DNA from: Methanoculleus bourgensis MS2
GTDB lineage: Archaea > Halobacteriota > Methanomicrobia > Methanomicrobiales > Methanoculleaceae
Direction: 5' to 3'
NCBI RefSeq assembly: GCF_000304355.2
Contig: NC_018227.2
Span: 1,488,001 to 1,552,000 of the forward strand
Length of the DNA: 64,000 nt
Shown here: positions 36,555 through 45,215 of the stretch, piece after piece
Position numbering within the stretch: position 1 is the stretch's first letter
Layout: every line of letters starts with the position of its first letter
Translations under genes and position numbers: made by a program
Notes under the pieces: model-generated
Told to the model about the DNA's origin: nothing
Seen by the model: only the letters and a program-made list of their open reading frames with translations
Databases searched by the model: none

Positions 36555-36705
36555 AGCGCTCATGGGGGCTCGCCCCCTCCCCGGTCCCCACCCCCAGGGC
36601 GATGCCCACCACGGTCCACTCTCCGGGGACAAACCTGAGGGGAGGCCATTTTCATGCGTGCAGCCTCTCGCATAGCCCCGTGTGGGTTTCACACAGCATG
36701 AGTTG
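36555..36705 (+). repeat. Dispersed repeat R1, right half
   Basis: CATGGGGGCTCGCCCCCTCC opens the copy, followed by CCACCACGGTCCACT at 36606-36620, the CATTTTCATGCGTGCAGCCT block at 36647 and GTGGGTTTCACAC at 36682. Together with the copy at 36165 it could be one element split by ~240 bases of inserted sequence (see findings). Confidence 0.7.
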
Positions 36706-36874
36706 CTTCACGCGGAATATCCCGGATTTTTAGCTGCCCTGGAGTACTACCACGATCGGAAACAGGGTTACCAACACTACAGCCATCCTGCATTCCACCC
36801 GCCTGAAGAGGATTTGCAACAAAAGTCCCCGCTCTTTTCGAGCAAATCCCAGTTGTCCCGGATTCCCGTCCCCG

Positions 36875-36886
36875 AAAAAGTTTATC
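36875..36886 (+). promoter_or_regulatory. TATA/BRE-like promoter of the Yip1-MacB operon
   Basis: CGAAAAAGTTTATC combines a purine-rich BRE-like word with a TATA-like TTTATC. Start of transcription is expected near 36907-36912, giving a leader of ~15 bases before the ATG at 36925. Confidence 0.4.
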
Positions 36887-36924
36887 CCCTCTCGCTTGCT
36901 ACGGGTATGCGAGGCACAATCGTC

Positions 36925-37581
36925 ATGAATACTGGATTTCTCCGGGTGCTGCTCGACCCCGGGCGTTTCTTCGAGGAACGTATAAAGAATGAGCCGGGCC
37001 TGAAGATACCGGCGCTGATCGTGCTCGTCTACGGGCTCATCGGTGCGGTCTCGGCCGCGCTGGCGGTGAATGTGGTCATCGCCCTGCTGCCCGCGGAAGC
37101 GCAGGCCTTCGGGGCGATAGGGGTGGCTTTCGCCGTTGCCGGTGCCATCGTCGTGGGGTTCCTGACATGGGTCTTCTACGCCGCTGTCTTCTACATCCTC
37201 TCGATGCTCTTTGGGGGCGAGGGAACGTTTACGCGGACGCTGGAGGTTACAGGCTACGGTCTCCTGCCCCAGGTCTTCGGGGGCATCATCGGGGCTGTCT
37301 TCTCCTACCAGGTCATATCAAACCTGACAATCCCCCCGATAACAAACCCTGAGCAGATCGCTGAGGTATCCGAGAGCCTGGCAATCCTGGTTGCGACTGA
37401 CCCCCTGACACAGATCGCCGGGCTCGTGGGCATTATCTTCATTCTCTGGAGCGCAAACATCTGGATCTTCGGCATGAAATACGCGCGCAACCTCTCCACG
37501 CGGGACGCTGCCCTCACCGTCGGGATACCGGTGGCGCTCTACATCGCCTATATCCTCATCACTCTCATCGGATGGCTGTAA
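36925..37581 (+). CDS. Yip1-family membrane protein
   Basis: 218-residue protein with an N-terminal cytosolic segment carrying the family mark FLRVLLDPGRFFEERIKNEP and five hydrophobic segments after it. Archaeal Yip1 proteins often accompany ABC transporters of the MacB class. The ATG at 36925 (MNTGFLRV) is chosen; an ATG six codons upstream is possible. One base separates it from the next gene, so it leads a four-gene operon (Yip1, secreted protein, ATPase, permease). Confidence 0.82.
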   Translation: MNTGFLRVLLDPGRFFEERIKNEPGLKIPALIVLVYGLIGAVSAALAVNVVIALLPAEAQAFGAIGVAFAVAGAIVVGFLTWVFYAAVFYILSMLFGGEGTFTRTLEVTGYGLLPQVFGGIIGAVFSYQVISNLTIPPITNPEQIAEVSESLAILVATDPLTQIAGLVGIIFILWSANIWIFGMKYARNLSTRDAALTVGIPVALYIAYILITLIGWL

Positions 37582-37582
37582 G

Positions 37583-38719
37583 ATGAAACCACTTCACCTC
37601 TTTGTTATATCACTCATATGCATCGTCGCCGCAGCCGTCGTGCCGGTCTCTGCAGGGCCTGCCGACATCGCGGTGACATCCTCCACGGTCGATCCTTTAG
37701 TCCTGATGAAGGGCGACACCGGGACGCTCACGGTGGAGATCAAAAACAACGGTGCCGATAGCGTCTCCATCCGGAGCGCCCGGCTCTACGGCAGCGGGGT
37801 CGTGGCCCTGAGCGACTCCTACCCCTCGGTCGGGGATATCGGCGCCGGCACAACAAAGACCTTCACCTTCACCGTCCGGGCGGACGCCGGGGAGGGGACG
37901 TTCTACCCGGTCTTTGTCATCGACTTCCAGGACGGCGGAAACCTCCGCTACCCGGTCCCGGTCCAGGTCGAGGACACCCCCCTCACCGCATCGATCGTCG
38001 GGAAACCTGACGCATTCTCTGAGGGGAGGACAGCCGACATCACCGTCCGGGTCGGGAACCCCCGCCCGAACGCCGCTTCCGGCGTCCAGATGATCCCGCA
38101 GGGGGCCGGGTTTACCGTCACCCCGACCGGCGCATTCATCGGCGCTCTCGCGCCTGACGGGTCCGGGACCGCAGTCTTCAACCTGACCCCGGCAGACGAG
38201 ACGGACGTCACCTTCAAAGTGCTCTGGCGCAACGGCATCAACACCCACTCCGTCGACCTCACCCTGCCGGTCACCTTCGGCGAGGACAAGCGGCGGGCGG
38301 ACCTGGTCGTCACCAACGTCGAGGTCACGCCCGAGGCCGGGGGATACCGGATCGTGGGCGACGTCACGAACGCCGGCCTCGAGCCCGCACGCTCGGTGCT
38401 CATCACCCCGGGGGCGCCCGCCATCCCCACCGACCCCTTCAGGGTCTACGTGGTGGGCACCCTCGACCCTGACGACGCCGCCCCGTTCGAGGTGACGTTC
38501 AAGGCCGATGGGAACGCGACTGAGATCCCGGTCGTCGTCGAGTACCGCGACAGCGACGGGAACCGCTACACGATGACCACGATGGTCGAGGTCGGCGGCG
38601 GTGCGGCGACGCCCACGAAGGAGCGCGACGGCGGCTTTCCCATAGCCGGCGTGGTCATCGCGGTCCTCATCGCCATCGGCGTCATCGGGGCCATCTACTA
38701 CTCCTGGAGACGGAAGTAA
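37583..38719 (+). CDS. Secreted, membrane-anchored beta-sandwich protein (CARDB/S-layer-like)
   Basis: 378-residue surface protein. It has a signal peptide at ~1-24 (FVISLICIVAAAVVPVSAG), then repeated ~100-residue immunoglobulin-like modules with the pattern GDTGTLTVEIKNNGADSV, RTADITVRVGNPRPNAASGV and DLVVTNVEVTPEAGG (CARDB/NPCBM type), and a C-terminal membrane helix followed by SWRRK. The bulk should be outside the cell. Position 5 bases before a MacB-type ATPase suggests it works as the extracytoplasmic component of the transporter (inference). Confidence 0.82.
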   Translation: MKPLHLFVISLICIVAAAVVPVSAGPADIAVTSSTVDPLVLMKGDTGTLTVEIKNNGADSVSIRSARLYGSGVVALSDSYPSVGDIGAGTTKTFTFTVRADAGEGTFYPVFVIDFQDGGNLRYPVPVQVEDTPLTASIVGKPDAFSEGRTADITVRVGNPRPNAASGVQMIPQGAGFTVTPTGAFIGALAPDGSGTAVFNLTPADETDVTFKVLWRNGINTHSVDLTLPVTFGEDKRRADLVVTNVEVTPEAGGYRIVGDVTNAGLEPARSVLITPGAPAIPTDPFRVYVVGTLDPDDAAPFEVTFKADGNATEIPVVVEYRDSDGNRYTMTTMVEVGGGAATPTKERDGGFPIAGVVIAVLIAIGVIGAIYYSWRRK

Positions 38720-38724
38720 CGACG

Positions 38725-39393
38725 ATGCCGGTCATCAGTTTCGATAACGTCACCAAGGTCTACCCCCTCCCGGCCGGCGACGTTGTGGCGCTCGCCGGCA
38801 TCGATCTCGCCATCGAGAAGGGCGAGTTCGTCCTGGTCATGGGGCCGTCGGGGTCCGGGAAATCGACGCTCCTAAATATCATGGGCTCGCTCGACGTCCC
38901 AACCTCAGGCGAAGTCACCATCGCCGGAAGGCAGATCAGCAGGATGAGCGACGACGAACTGACCCTCATGCGGCGGGATCACATCGGGTTTGTCTTCCAG
39001 CAGTTCAACCTCATCCCGCTGCTGTCGGTGGTCGAGAACGTCGAGTACCCGCTCATCCTGAAAGGCAGGCAGGCAGGGGACCGGGAGCGGGCGATCGAGG
39101 TTCTCGCGGCGGTCGGGATCACAGAGACGCATCTCACCCACAAACCCGGCGAACTCTCGGGCGGGCAGCAGCAGCGGGTGGCGATCGCCCGGGCGCTCGC
39201 AAACGACCCCGACTTCCTCCTCTGCGACGAACCGACCGGAAACCTGGACACAAAGACCGGGACCGCGATCATGGACCTCATCGCTCGGATGAACCGTGAG
39301 GAGGGCAAGACCGTCGTCATGGTCACCCACGACCCCCGGATGACCGAGTATGCCGACCGGACGGTCAGGATCGTGGACGGGAGGCTGGCATGA
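38725..39393 (+). CDS. ABC transporter ATPase, MacB/LolD type
   Basis: 222-residue ATPase. Walker A is GPSGSGKST, the signature is [15 protein letters not shown], Walker B is [12 protein letters not shown] and the H-loop is MVTHDPRM. The sequence is of the LolD/MacB/FtsE class. Its end overlaps the permease by 4 bases. Together they form a type VII (mechanotransmission) ABC system. Confidence 0.95.
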   Translation: MPVISFDNVTKVYPLPAGDVVALAGIDLAIEKGEFVLVMGPSGSGKSTLLNIMGSLDVPTSGEVTIAGRQISRMSDDELTLMRRDHIGFVFQQFNLIPLLSVVENVEYPLILKGRQAGDRERAIEVLAAVGITETHLTHKPGELSGGQQQRVAIARALANDPDFLLCDEPTGNLDTKTGTAIMDLIARMNREEGKTVVMVTHDPRMTEYADRTVRIVDGRLA

Positions 39394-40535
39394 CCTTCTT
39401 CGACCTCGCTCGCCGGAACGTCAGCCGCCACTGGCTCAGGTCGATCCTCGCGGTCACCGGGATCGTCATCGGTGTCATCGCGATCGCCTCGATGGGCATC
39501 CTCGGCAACAGTATCGGCCTCATGTTCAACGATATGGTCACCGACGTCGGCGACACCATCGTCGTCTCCCCGGCGATGGGTTCGGGTACCACAGCGTTCA
39601 CCGAACGGCAGGTTAACGATATCGCCCGGGCGGCCGGTTCCAACCGTGTCATACCGTTCGCAAGCACCTTTGATACGGTAACCGTGGGCGAGACAAAGAG
39701 CGGCGCCATGATCTACGCGATGCCTGCCGGGGATATCCCCTTCCTGCTCGAGAAGGAGGCAGGGACCTACCCGAGAGATACGGGCGCCGGGTGCATGATC
39801 GGGAGCAAACTCGCCGAGAACGGTAAGGAGACCGGCCTCAAACTCGGTGCCCGGGTCAAAATCGGGGACGAGACCCTGCGGGTGACGGGCGTGCTCAAGG
39901 AGCGGGGGATGGGGTTTGACATCAACCCCGACTACGCTATCATCGTGCCCTACCGGTGGTACTCGAACCACTACGACGAGGACGAGTACGACCAGGTCAT
40001 CGTGAAGGTCCGGGACGTCAATGACCTTGACGCGGTCAAGGAGGCGATCGAGGAGAAGATGAACCGGCGGGAGGATGTCGTCAACGTCATGGACACGAAA
40101 GCGATCCTCGAGAGCGTCTTTGCGGCCGCTGACTCGATCACGGTCTTTTTGATGGGCATCGGCGCGATATCGCTCATCGTCGCCGGGGTCTCGATCCTGA
40201 ACGTCATGATGATGTCGGTCACCGAGCGGATCAAGGAGATCGGTGTCCTGCGGAGCATCGGCACCCGCCGGAACGAGGTGATGCGGATGTTCATCTACGA
40301 GGCGATGATCCTCGGGATTGCGGGGGCCATCATCGGGGGAGTGCTGAGTTTCGGTACCGGGTACCTGATGACGGCAGTCCTTGTCGGGAACCCGGATTAC
40401 CTCTTCAACCCAACAAGCCTCCTCTACATCGTCTTTGGGATGGCGTTTGGCATCATTACGAGCGCGGCCTCAGGCCTCTACCCGGCCTGGAAGGCGGCGC
40501 ACTTAAACCCGATCCAGGCGCTTCGTCACGAGTGA
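39390..40535 (+). CDS. ABC transporter permease, MacB/FtsX type
   Basis: 381-residue permease with the MacB topology: one N-terminal membrane helix (~17-40), a large extracytoplasmic domain (~40-250), then three helices. The C-terminal FtsX domain shows [20 protein letters not shown], then [10 protein letters not shown], ending [13 protein letters not shown], the standard family tail. Such systems move or transmit force to surface lipoproteins or peptides; cargo unknown. Confidence 0.95.
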   Translation: MTFFDLARRNVSRHWLRSILAVTGIVIGVIAIASMGILGNSIGLMFNDMVTDVGDTIVVSPAMGSGTTAFTERQVNDIARAAGSNRVIPFASTFDTVTVGETKSGAMIYAMPAGDIPFLLEKEAGTYPRDTGAGCMIGSKLAENGKETGLKLGARVKIGDETLRVTGVLKERGMGFDINPDYAIIVPYRWYSNHYDEDEYDQVIVKVRDVNDLDAVKEAIEEKMNRREDVVNVMDTKAILESVFAAADSITVFLMGIGAISLIVAGVSILNVMMMSVTERIKEIGVLRSIGTRRNEVMRMFIYEAMILGIAGAIIGGVLSFGTGYLMTAVLVGNPDYLFNPTSLLYIVFGMAFGIITSAASGLYPAWKAAHLNPIQALRHE

Positions 40536-40540
40536 CGGTC

Positions 40541-40813
40541 TTACCCCGGAGACTTCTCTTTTTCCCGCTCGATATCGTCACGGAGGGTGCCGATCGCGTC
40601 CCTGACCGTGAGGGGCGCTCCCGGGAGGAGCGCGATATACTCGTCCTCGCCTTCGGAAAACAGCAGCGCAACCGGCGTCAGGCTGACCACGGCGGCTCCC
40701 CCCCGGGAGAGAGCAAGCGTCCTGACGACCGGGATGATGCAACGGTCCCCGACCCGGCGTGCACCGCCGATGACGAGGTCGCCACCCCCCTTCTCCTCAC
40801 GCACCCGGAGCAC
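40541..40813 (-). CDS. Small GerW-like protein
   Basis: 90-residue protein. The core GDRCIIPVVRTLALSRGGAA followed by VVSLTPVALLF resembles the GerW/YtfJ pattern seen in the gene two positions upstream, so it may be a shortened paralogue. The start is a GTG at 40813 (or GTG 40804); it overlaps the end of the DUF2953 gene by 17 bases, so coupling is likely. It converges on the MacB permease gene with 5 bases between stops. Confidence 0.65.
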   Translation of the reverse strand: MLRVREEKGGGDLVIGGARRVGDRCIIPVVRTLALSRGGAAVVSLTPVALLFSEGEDEYIALLPGAPLTVRDAIGTLRDDIEREKEKSPG

Positions 40814-41468
40814 CTCTCCCTGATACCTGACGGAGCCGCTGCCTGACCGGTTTTTGCAGAAGTGCGCTTGCGACCGGGATGATGATCAGGAGCGGACGGC
40901 GGACCTGCATCCTGAGCGTGAAGGTCCCCTCAAAGACCTCGTGATCAAAGACCGGTGTCATCACGAAGTCGACCGCTTCCGCCGGCCAGAGGGCGTAGCG
41001 GAGAGCGGTGCAGTAGCCGTAGATCATGCCGGTATCGGCGGGGTTCTCAAGGCCGAGGGTGATGTCCCCGCGGAGCGTCTCAAGGTAGAGCGACCGGAGT
41101 GTGGCGGCGACGACCTTCCGGAGATGCGGCCAGAGGTCAACGGCGGCGCTGAGGTATTCCTTCACCGGGAGGGGCGGCTTCCGCTCTTCTTTCTTCTCCT
41201 CCGGCGGCGGAGCGGCGGCTATCTCCGCAAGGTCCCGGGTCATGACCGGGCGGCCGGCGATGAGAACCTCAAGCACCCCCACCCCGTCGGCGACCTTGAC
41301 CCTCGCTCCCAGGATGCCCCAGGCTACGACTGCCGTCGCCGCGGCGCTCTCCCGTGTGCATCCGGCGACGGTCTCGACAGTCACCGGGACCAGGTAAAGG
41401 GCAAGCAGGAGAGCGAGGATGATGGCGGCGATGATGAGAAGGATAATGACGAGAAGGGTCGCGGCCAT
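40797..41468 (-). CDS. DUF2953 family membrane protein (YtfI-like)
   Basis: 223-residue protein with an N-terminal membrane helix (LLVIILLIIAAIILALLLAL), a linker rich in Pro/Glu/Lys at ~88-105, and a C-terminal part with the DUF2953 features GLENPADTGMIYGYCTALRY and VFDHEVFEGTFTLRMQVRRP. In Bacillus the DUF2953 gene ytfI lies beside gerW (ytfJ), and the same pairing occurs here. Function unknown. Confidence 0.75.
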   Translation of the reverse strand: MAATLLVIILLIIAAIILALLLALYLVPVTVETVAGCTRESAAATAVVAWGILGARVKVADGVGVLEVLIAGRPVMTRDLAEIAAAPPPEEKKEERKPPLPVKEYLSAAVDLWPHLRKVVAATLRSLYLETLRGDITLGLENPADTGMIYGYCTALRYALWPAEAVDFVMTPVFDHEVFEGTFTLRMQVRRPLLIIIPVASALLQKPVRQRLRQVSGRGAPGA

Positions 41469-41489
41469 AGAAAAGAGGTGATGAGGACC

Positions 41490-41924
41490 TTATGCCTCTT
41501 CCTCACCGCTGACCGGGATCTCCTTTCCTGTTTCCGGTGCCTTGCCCTTGCGCTGCTGCATCATCATCTCGCCGCCCTTCTCGATGGCCTTTGAGATGTG
41601 CGGGCCGACCGTCTCCCCGAGCGTCGTGATCACCTCGGCGATCTCGCTCTTCTTCTTGAGTGATATTACCTGGATGCCCTCAGGGCCGGGCACACCCTTG
41701 TTGATGAGAACCAGGGCGACGGCCGATATGCCGCCTCCGCCGCCGGTTCCAGACCCGCCGCCCTGCTTGCCTTCCCTGATATCTCCTCTGCCTTCGCCGC
41801 CGCCGAACCCGAACCCGAACTCGGCGACCGGGATGATAATCCGGTCGCCGGCCTCGACCGGGGCACCGAGGATGGCGCTCGCGCAGAGTGTTCGTGCAAG
41901 TTGATCGACGGTTATCTGGAGCAT
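41490..41924 (-). CDS. GerW/YtfJ family protein
   Basis: 144-residue protein of the GerW (YtfJ) sporulation-protein family: VDQLARTLCASAILGAPVEA, then GDRIIIPVAEFGFGFGGGEG, a glycine-rich loop, and VALVLINKGVPG. In spore-forming bacteria GerW affects germination; in a methanogen the role must differ and is unknown. Start ATG 41924; TATA box near 41977. It is first in a three-gene leftward operon with DUF2953 and the small paralogue. Confidence 0.85.
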   Translation of the reverse strand: MLQITVDQLARTLCASAILGAPVEAGDRIIIPVAEFGFGFGGGEGRGDIREGKQGGGSGTGGGGGISAVALVLINKGVPGPEGIQVISLKKKSEIAEVITTLGETVGPHISKAIEKGGEMMMQQRKGKAPETGKEIPVSGEEEA

Positions 41925-41971
41925 CGATTCGCCAGTCACACTATTCACCACAGGTATTCCAGTCTCTGGCC

Positions 41972-41982
41972 GTATATATAAT
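41972..41982 (-). promoter_or_regulatory. TATA box of the GerW-like operon
   Basis: GTATATATAAT on the plus strand (ATTATATATAC on the minus strand) centred ~53 bases from the GerW start; expected transcription start ~41950. The element is nearly symmetric, so it might also serve the methyltransferase gene on the other side. Confidence 0.5.
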
Positions 41983-42066
41983 GGTTGGGGTCTTCCCGGG
42001 GCTGCAGGGCGCGTATCGGGGGCGTATGGATACCTACTTACGCTCACAGGGCGACCGGAAAGGCAG

Positions 42067-42918
42067 ATGAAGGATGATATCGCTGTGGATTGGAACGAGG
42101 TCTGGAAGCGGAGGCTCGCCCTGAACCGGTCGACCCGGAACTTCCGGGAGGGGGCCGACCTCTGGGGCGACCGGGAGCAGGCCCGGCGGTACGCCGCCCG
42201 GTCGGAGGCTGATCATGCCCACCGGGTTGCCTGGACCCTGCAGGACCTCGGGGTCTCTCCGGGCGACCGGGTGCTCGATATCGGGTCCGGGCCCGGGACC
42301 CTCGCCCTGCCGCTTGCCCGGGCCGGTGCCCGGGTGACGGCGGTCGATCCTGCAGAGGGGATGCTCGCCGAACTCCGTGCGGCGGCTGAGCGGGAGGGGA
42401 TCACCGCGATAACCACCGTCCATGCCCCCTGGGAGGAGATCGATCCGGACCGCGATCTTGCGCCGCCTTACGACCGGGTGGTCGCCTCGTTCTCGCTTGT
42501 CATGCCTGATATCAGGTCGGCGCTCGCCGCGATGGATGCGGTAGTCTCTGAGTCAGGGTCGGTCCACCTCTACTGGTTCACCGACGAACCGCCCTGGGAG
42601 CAGCTCTACCTCGCGCTCTGGGAAGACCTGCACGGGGCGCCGTACCACCCAAGGCCGAAGGCCGACTGTCTCTTCAACGTCCTCTACGGCATGGGGATCT
42701 ACGCAAACATCCTGATGCGCCCGATGGACGAGAGGACCCTCTTTGCGACCGTGGAGGACGCGGTCGACCACTTCGCTCCCCGGATGAGCGTGGAGACCCC
42801 GCGGCAGCGGGAGGTTCTCCGCGGCTACTTCCGCGAGCACCTCGTCAGGCAGGACGACGGGCTCGCTCTGGTCGGGCGATCGACGTATGCCGCGATATGG
42901 TGGCGGAAGCAGGGGTAG
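42067..42918 (+). CDS. SAM-dependent methyltransferase
   Basis: 283-residue class I methyltransferase. Motif I is VLDIGSGPGTLALPLA (~69-84), the acidic end of strand 2 is VTAVDPAEGM, and ASFSLVMPD matches motif IV. The substrate is unknown. The N-terminal segment with WNEVWKRRLALNRS and the C-terminal FREHLVRQDDG are shared by a group of methanogen methyltransferases (recalled pattern). It stands alone. Confidence 0.88.
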   Translation: MKDDIAVDWNEVWKRRLALNRSTRNFREGADLWGDREQARRYAARSEADHAHRVAWTLQDLGVSPGDRVLDIGSGPGTLALPLARAGARVTAVDPAEGMLAELRAAAEREGITAITTVHAPWEEIDPDRDLAPPYDRVVASFSLVMPDIRSALAAMDAVVSESGSVHLYWFTDEPPWEQLYLALWEDLHGAPYHPRPKADCLFNVLYGMGIYANILMRPMDERTLFATVEDAVDHFAPRMSVETPRQREVLRGYFREHLVRQDDGLALVGRSTYAAIWWRKQG

Positions 42919-42925
42919 GGGAGTA

Positions 42926-43130
42926 TTTCACCTTAGCTTGAGGGGGCGTGGGAGCGATCGCCGGTCTCTCGCGTTGAGCGCGAAGGACGCGAAGTTCGGC
43001 TGCTGGGCGGCATAGTCCCCTTCGCGCTCTTCGCGACTTCGCGTGAGGTTTCGGTATAGAGGTGCTCCAGTCTCTCGCGCTCTCCCGCGTGGTTTCCGCG
43101 TGAGATTCCATACCCCCTATACCGAAACCC
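42926..43130. repeat. Dispersed repeat R2 (GCGAAG-rich inverted motifs)
   Basis: Starts with ATTTCACCTTAGCTTGAGG and CGTGGGAGCGATCGCCGGTC, then GAGCGCGAAGGACGCGAAG, its complement-like CTTCGCGCTCTTCGCGACTT with CGCGTGAGG, and CTCCCGCGTGGTTTCCGCG. TTTCGGTATAG at 43050 is repeated in reverse complement (CTATACCGAAA) at 43117, so the segment can fold on itself. It fills the gap between two convergent genes (methyltransferase and DUF457-like). Confidence 0.7.
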
Positions 43131-43715
43131 TCAGAGCAGGAACCGCCAGCCTGCGGCCAGTGCGGCGATGACGGCGAGGACGAGCACGGCAACGACTGCC
43201 CGGCGGGCGGGGGGGCTTGCGAGCCGGTTGATGGCGGTTGTTAGTTCCCGCCGGTAGAGGACGGCAAACAGCCCGATGATCAGGAAGAGCAAGACCCACT
43301 CGCTCGACTGCGAGAGCTGCCGCCAGATGGCGTCCCAGAGGTAGTGTTCCGGGTAGTAGTGCCGGGGGACTGGCCCAAGGAACGGCCAGAACCAGGTGAC
43401 CGGGTTGTGCCACATCCCGTCGAGGATCTGGTGGCTCGCCATCCCGACGGCTACCGCGAGGAGGCCGATCCTCTGGTGGTAGTGATAGAGGAGGAGGCCG
43501 GCGAGGACGACCAGGAAGAGGATGGTGAGACCGTGGAAATATATCCTGCCGTAGTTGACCGTCCCGGCGAGGACGATGTGCCCGAGAGGCTTGTCGATCA
43601 GGTCGGGGAGCACGGCGCCCAGTGCGGCGAGCGCGACAACGCGCCGGTCGCCGACAAAACCCGCCAGCACAAGGCCGATGAGGATGCCGGCCATGACGTG
43701 GGCGAGGAGATACAT
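43131..43715 (-). CDS. DUF457-like membrane-bound metal-dependent hydrolase
   Basis: 194-residue polytopic membrane protein. His and Asp residues sit at membrane edges (LAHVMAG, ALGAVLPDLIDKPLGH, YFHGLTI, ASHQILDGMWHN), the pattern of the YdjM/DUF457 membrane-bound metal-dependent hydrolases. The start is uncertain: ATG 43715 (MYLLAHVM) is used, but the frame continues to a GTG at 43790, closer to the divergent TATA element. Divergent from trpB2. Confidence 0.75.
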   Translation of the reverse strand: MYLLAHVMAGILIGLVLAGFVGDRRVVALAALGAVLPDLIDKPLGHIVLAGTVNYGRIYFHGLTILFLVVLAGLLLYHYHQRIGLLAVAVGMASHQILDGMWHNPVTWFWPFLGPVPRHYYPEHYLWDAIWRQLSQSSEWVLLFLIIGLFAVLYRRELTTAINRLASPPARRAVVAVLVLAVIAALAAGWRFLL

Positions 43716-43824
43716 CGGCACCCAGTGGCAGAGCAGCCATATACCCTTTTTCCCCGGGCGGCGGGGCAGGGGTTCGGGCGGTGCAGTCACAATGGTACTA
43801 CATTGCTCGTTGTTGATGCGTAAT

Positions 43825-43834
43825 GCATATATTC
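43825..43834. promoter_or_regulatory. Divergent TATA box of the trp operon, with candidate operator
   Basis: GCATATATTC lies 23-32 bases before the trpB2 ATG, so the trp transcript would be essentially leaderless; the element is nearly palindromic and could also serve the leftward gene. The words GTACA-GG-GTACA at 43835-43846 lie between TATA and start. In Methanothermobacter the regulator TrpY binds TGTACA words at the trp promoter; the same word type here is a candidate operator (inference). Confidence 0.5.
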
Positions 43835-43856
43835 GTACAGGGTACACCATGAATGC

Positions 43857-45215
43857 ATGCAGACGAAGATCCTCCTTGACGAGGGGGAGATGCCGAAACG
43901 GTGGTACAACATCCAGGCCGATCTTCCACTACCCCTGGACCCGCCCCTCCACCCGGCGACCGGGAAACCGGCAACCCCCGACGACCTCCGCCCCATCTTC
44001 CCGATGGAGCTGATCAGGCAGGAGATGAGCAGAGAGCGCTACATCGATATTCCGGCCGAGGTCCGGGATATCCTCACCCTCTGGAGACCGAGCCCCCTCT
44101 ACCGGGCAAGAAGGCTTGAAGCGGCCTTGAAGACCCCGGCGAAGATCTACTATAAGTGGGAGGGCGTAAGCCCGCCGGGCTCGCATAAGCCCAACACCGC
44201 CATCCCCCAGGCCTACTACAACCGCGAGGAGGGGATCGAGCGGCTCGCGACCGAGACCGGGGCGGGGCAGTGGGGATCGTCGCTTGCGTTCGCAACGAGC
44301 CTCTTTGATATGGAATGCACCGTCTACATGGTCAGGAGCTCGTATGAGCAGAAGCCCTACCGGAAGAGCATGATGCAGGTCTACGGCGCCGAGTGCATCC
44401 CGAGCCCGTCGCTGAAGACCCGGTCGGGCCGGATGGTGCTCGGCCGCGACCCCGACACCCCGGGCTCCCTCGGTATCGCCATATCAGAAGCGGTCGAGGA
44501 CGCGGCGAGCCACGATAACACCAACTACGCGCTCGGCTCAGTCCTCAACCATGTCTGCCTCCACCAGACGATCATCGGCCAGGAGGCAAAGCAGCAGCTC
44601 GCGGTTGCGGAGGCCTACCCTGACGTCGTGATCGGGTGCGTCGGCGGCGGCTCGAACTTCGCTGGGATCTCGTTCCCGTTTGCAGGCGAAAAGATCACGG
44701 GAAAGCACCCCGATATCGATATCATCGCGGTAGAGCCTGCAGCATGCCCGACCCTGACGAAGGGGCTCTACACCTACGACTACGGTGATGTCGCGGGGCT
44801 GACCCCGATCATGAAGATGTTCACCCTCGGCCACGACTTCGTCCCGCCTGCGATCCATGCGGGCGGCCTGCGCTACCACGGGGCGTCGCCGCTCGTATCC
44901 AGGCTCGCCCACGACGGCGTCATCAGGCCGGTCGCCTACTACCAGAACGAGGTCTTCGAGGCTGCCGTGACCTTCGCCCGGACCGAGGGGATCGTCGTCG
45001 CGCCCGAGGCGGCCCACGCGGTGAAGGCCGCGATCGACGAGGCCCTCAGGTGCCGGGAGACCGGCGAGGCAAAGGTGATCCTCTTCAACAACTCCGGGCA
45101 CGGCAACTTCGACTTCTCCTCCTACGAAGCCTATTTCGCGGGAGGGCTGGCCGACTACGAGTACCCGGTGGAGCTGATCAAAGAGTCGCTCTCCCGGCTG
45201 CCGGTGACGGGGTGA
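43857..45215 (+). CDS. trpB2: Tryptophan synthase beta-like subunit TrpB2
   Basis: 452-residue TrpB2-type enzyme, longer than canonical TrpB (389 residues here). The PLP Lys is Lys111 in [20 protein letters not shown] and the phosphate loop [11 protein letters not shown] are present. The N-terminal insert ([18 protein letters not shown]) marks the TrpB2 class. TrpB2 enzymes make tryptophan from indole and serine or phosphoserine without the usual alpha-subunit contact. It is first gene of the trp operon; its TGA overlaps the ATG at 45215 by one base. Confidence 0.94.
   Translation: MQTKILLDEGEMPKRWYNIQADLPLPLDPPLHPATGKPATPDDLRPIFPMELIRQEMSRERYIDIPAEVRDILTLWRPSPLYRARRLEAALKTPAKIYYKWEGVSPPGSHKPNTAIPQAYYNREEGIERLATETGAGQWGSSLAFATSLFDMECTVYMVRSSYEQKPYRKSMMQVYGAECIPSPSLKTRSGRMVLGRDPDTPGSLGIAISEAVEDAASHDNTNYALGSVLNHVCLHQTIIGQEAKQQLAVAEAYPDVVIGCVGGGSNFAGISFPFAGEKITGKHPDIDIIAVEPAACPTLTKGLYTYDYGDVAGLTPIMKMFTLGHDFVPPAIHAGGLRYHGASPLVSRLAHDGVIRPVAYYQNEVFEAAVTFARTEGIVVAPEAAHAVKAAIDEALRCRETGEAKVILFNNSGHGNFDFSSYEAYFAGGLADYEYPVELIKESLSRLPVTG

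Larger units (their letters stand above)
35722..36924. other. 1.2-kb gene-free region with several repeat blocks
   Basis: No supported gene. It holds partial copies of dispersed repeat R1 (see 36165 and 36555), a further degenerate copy at ~35870-35995 (CCCGGGCACAGTTTTCC, GGAGGGGGAGACCCC), and CATGAAGACCGCCCGGG at 35781. A perfect 10-bp hairpin TGTGGCTGAT/ATCAGCCACA is at 36478-36507. The right end (36875-36886) has the TATA element of the Yip1 gene. Confidence 0.6.
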
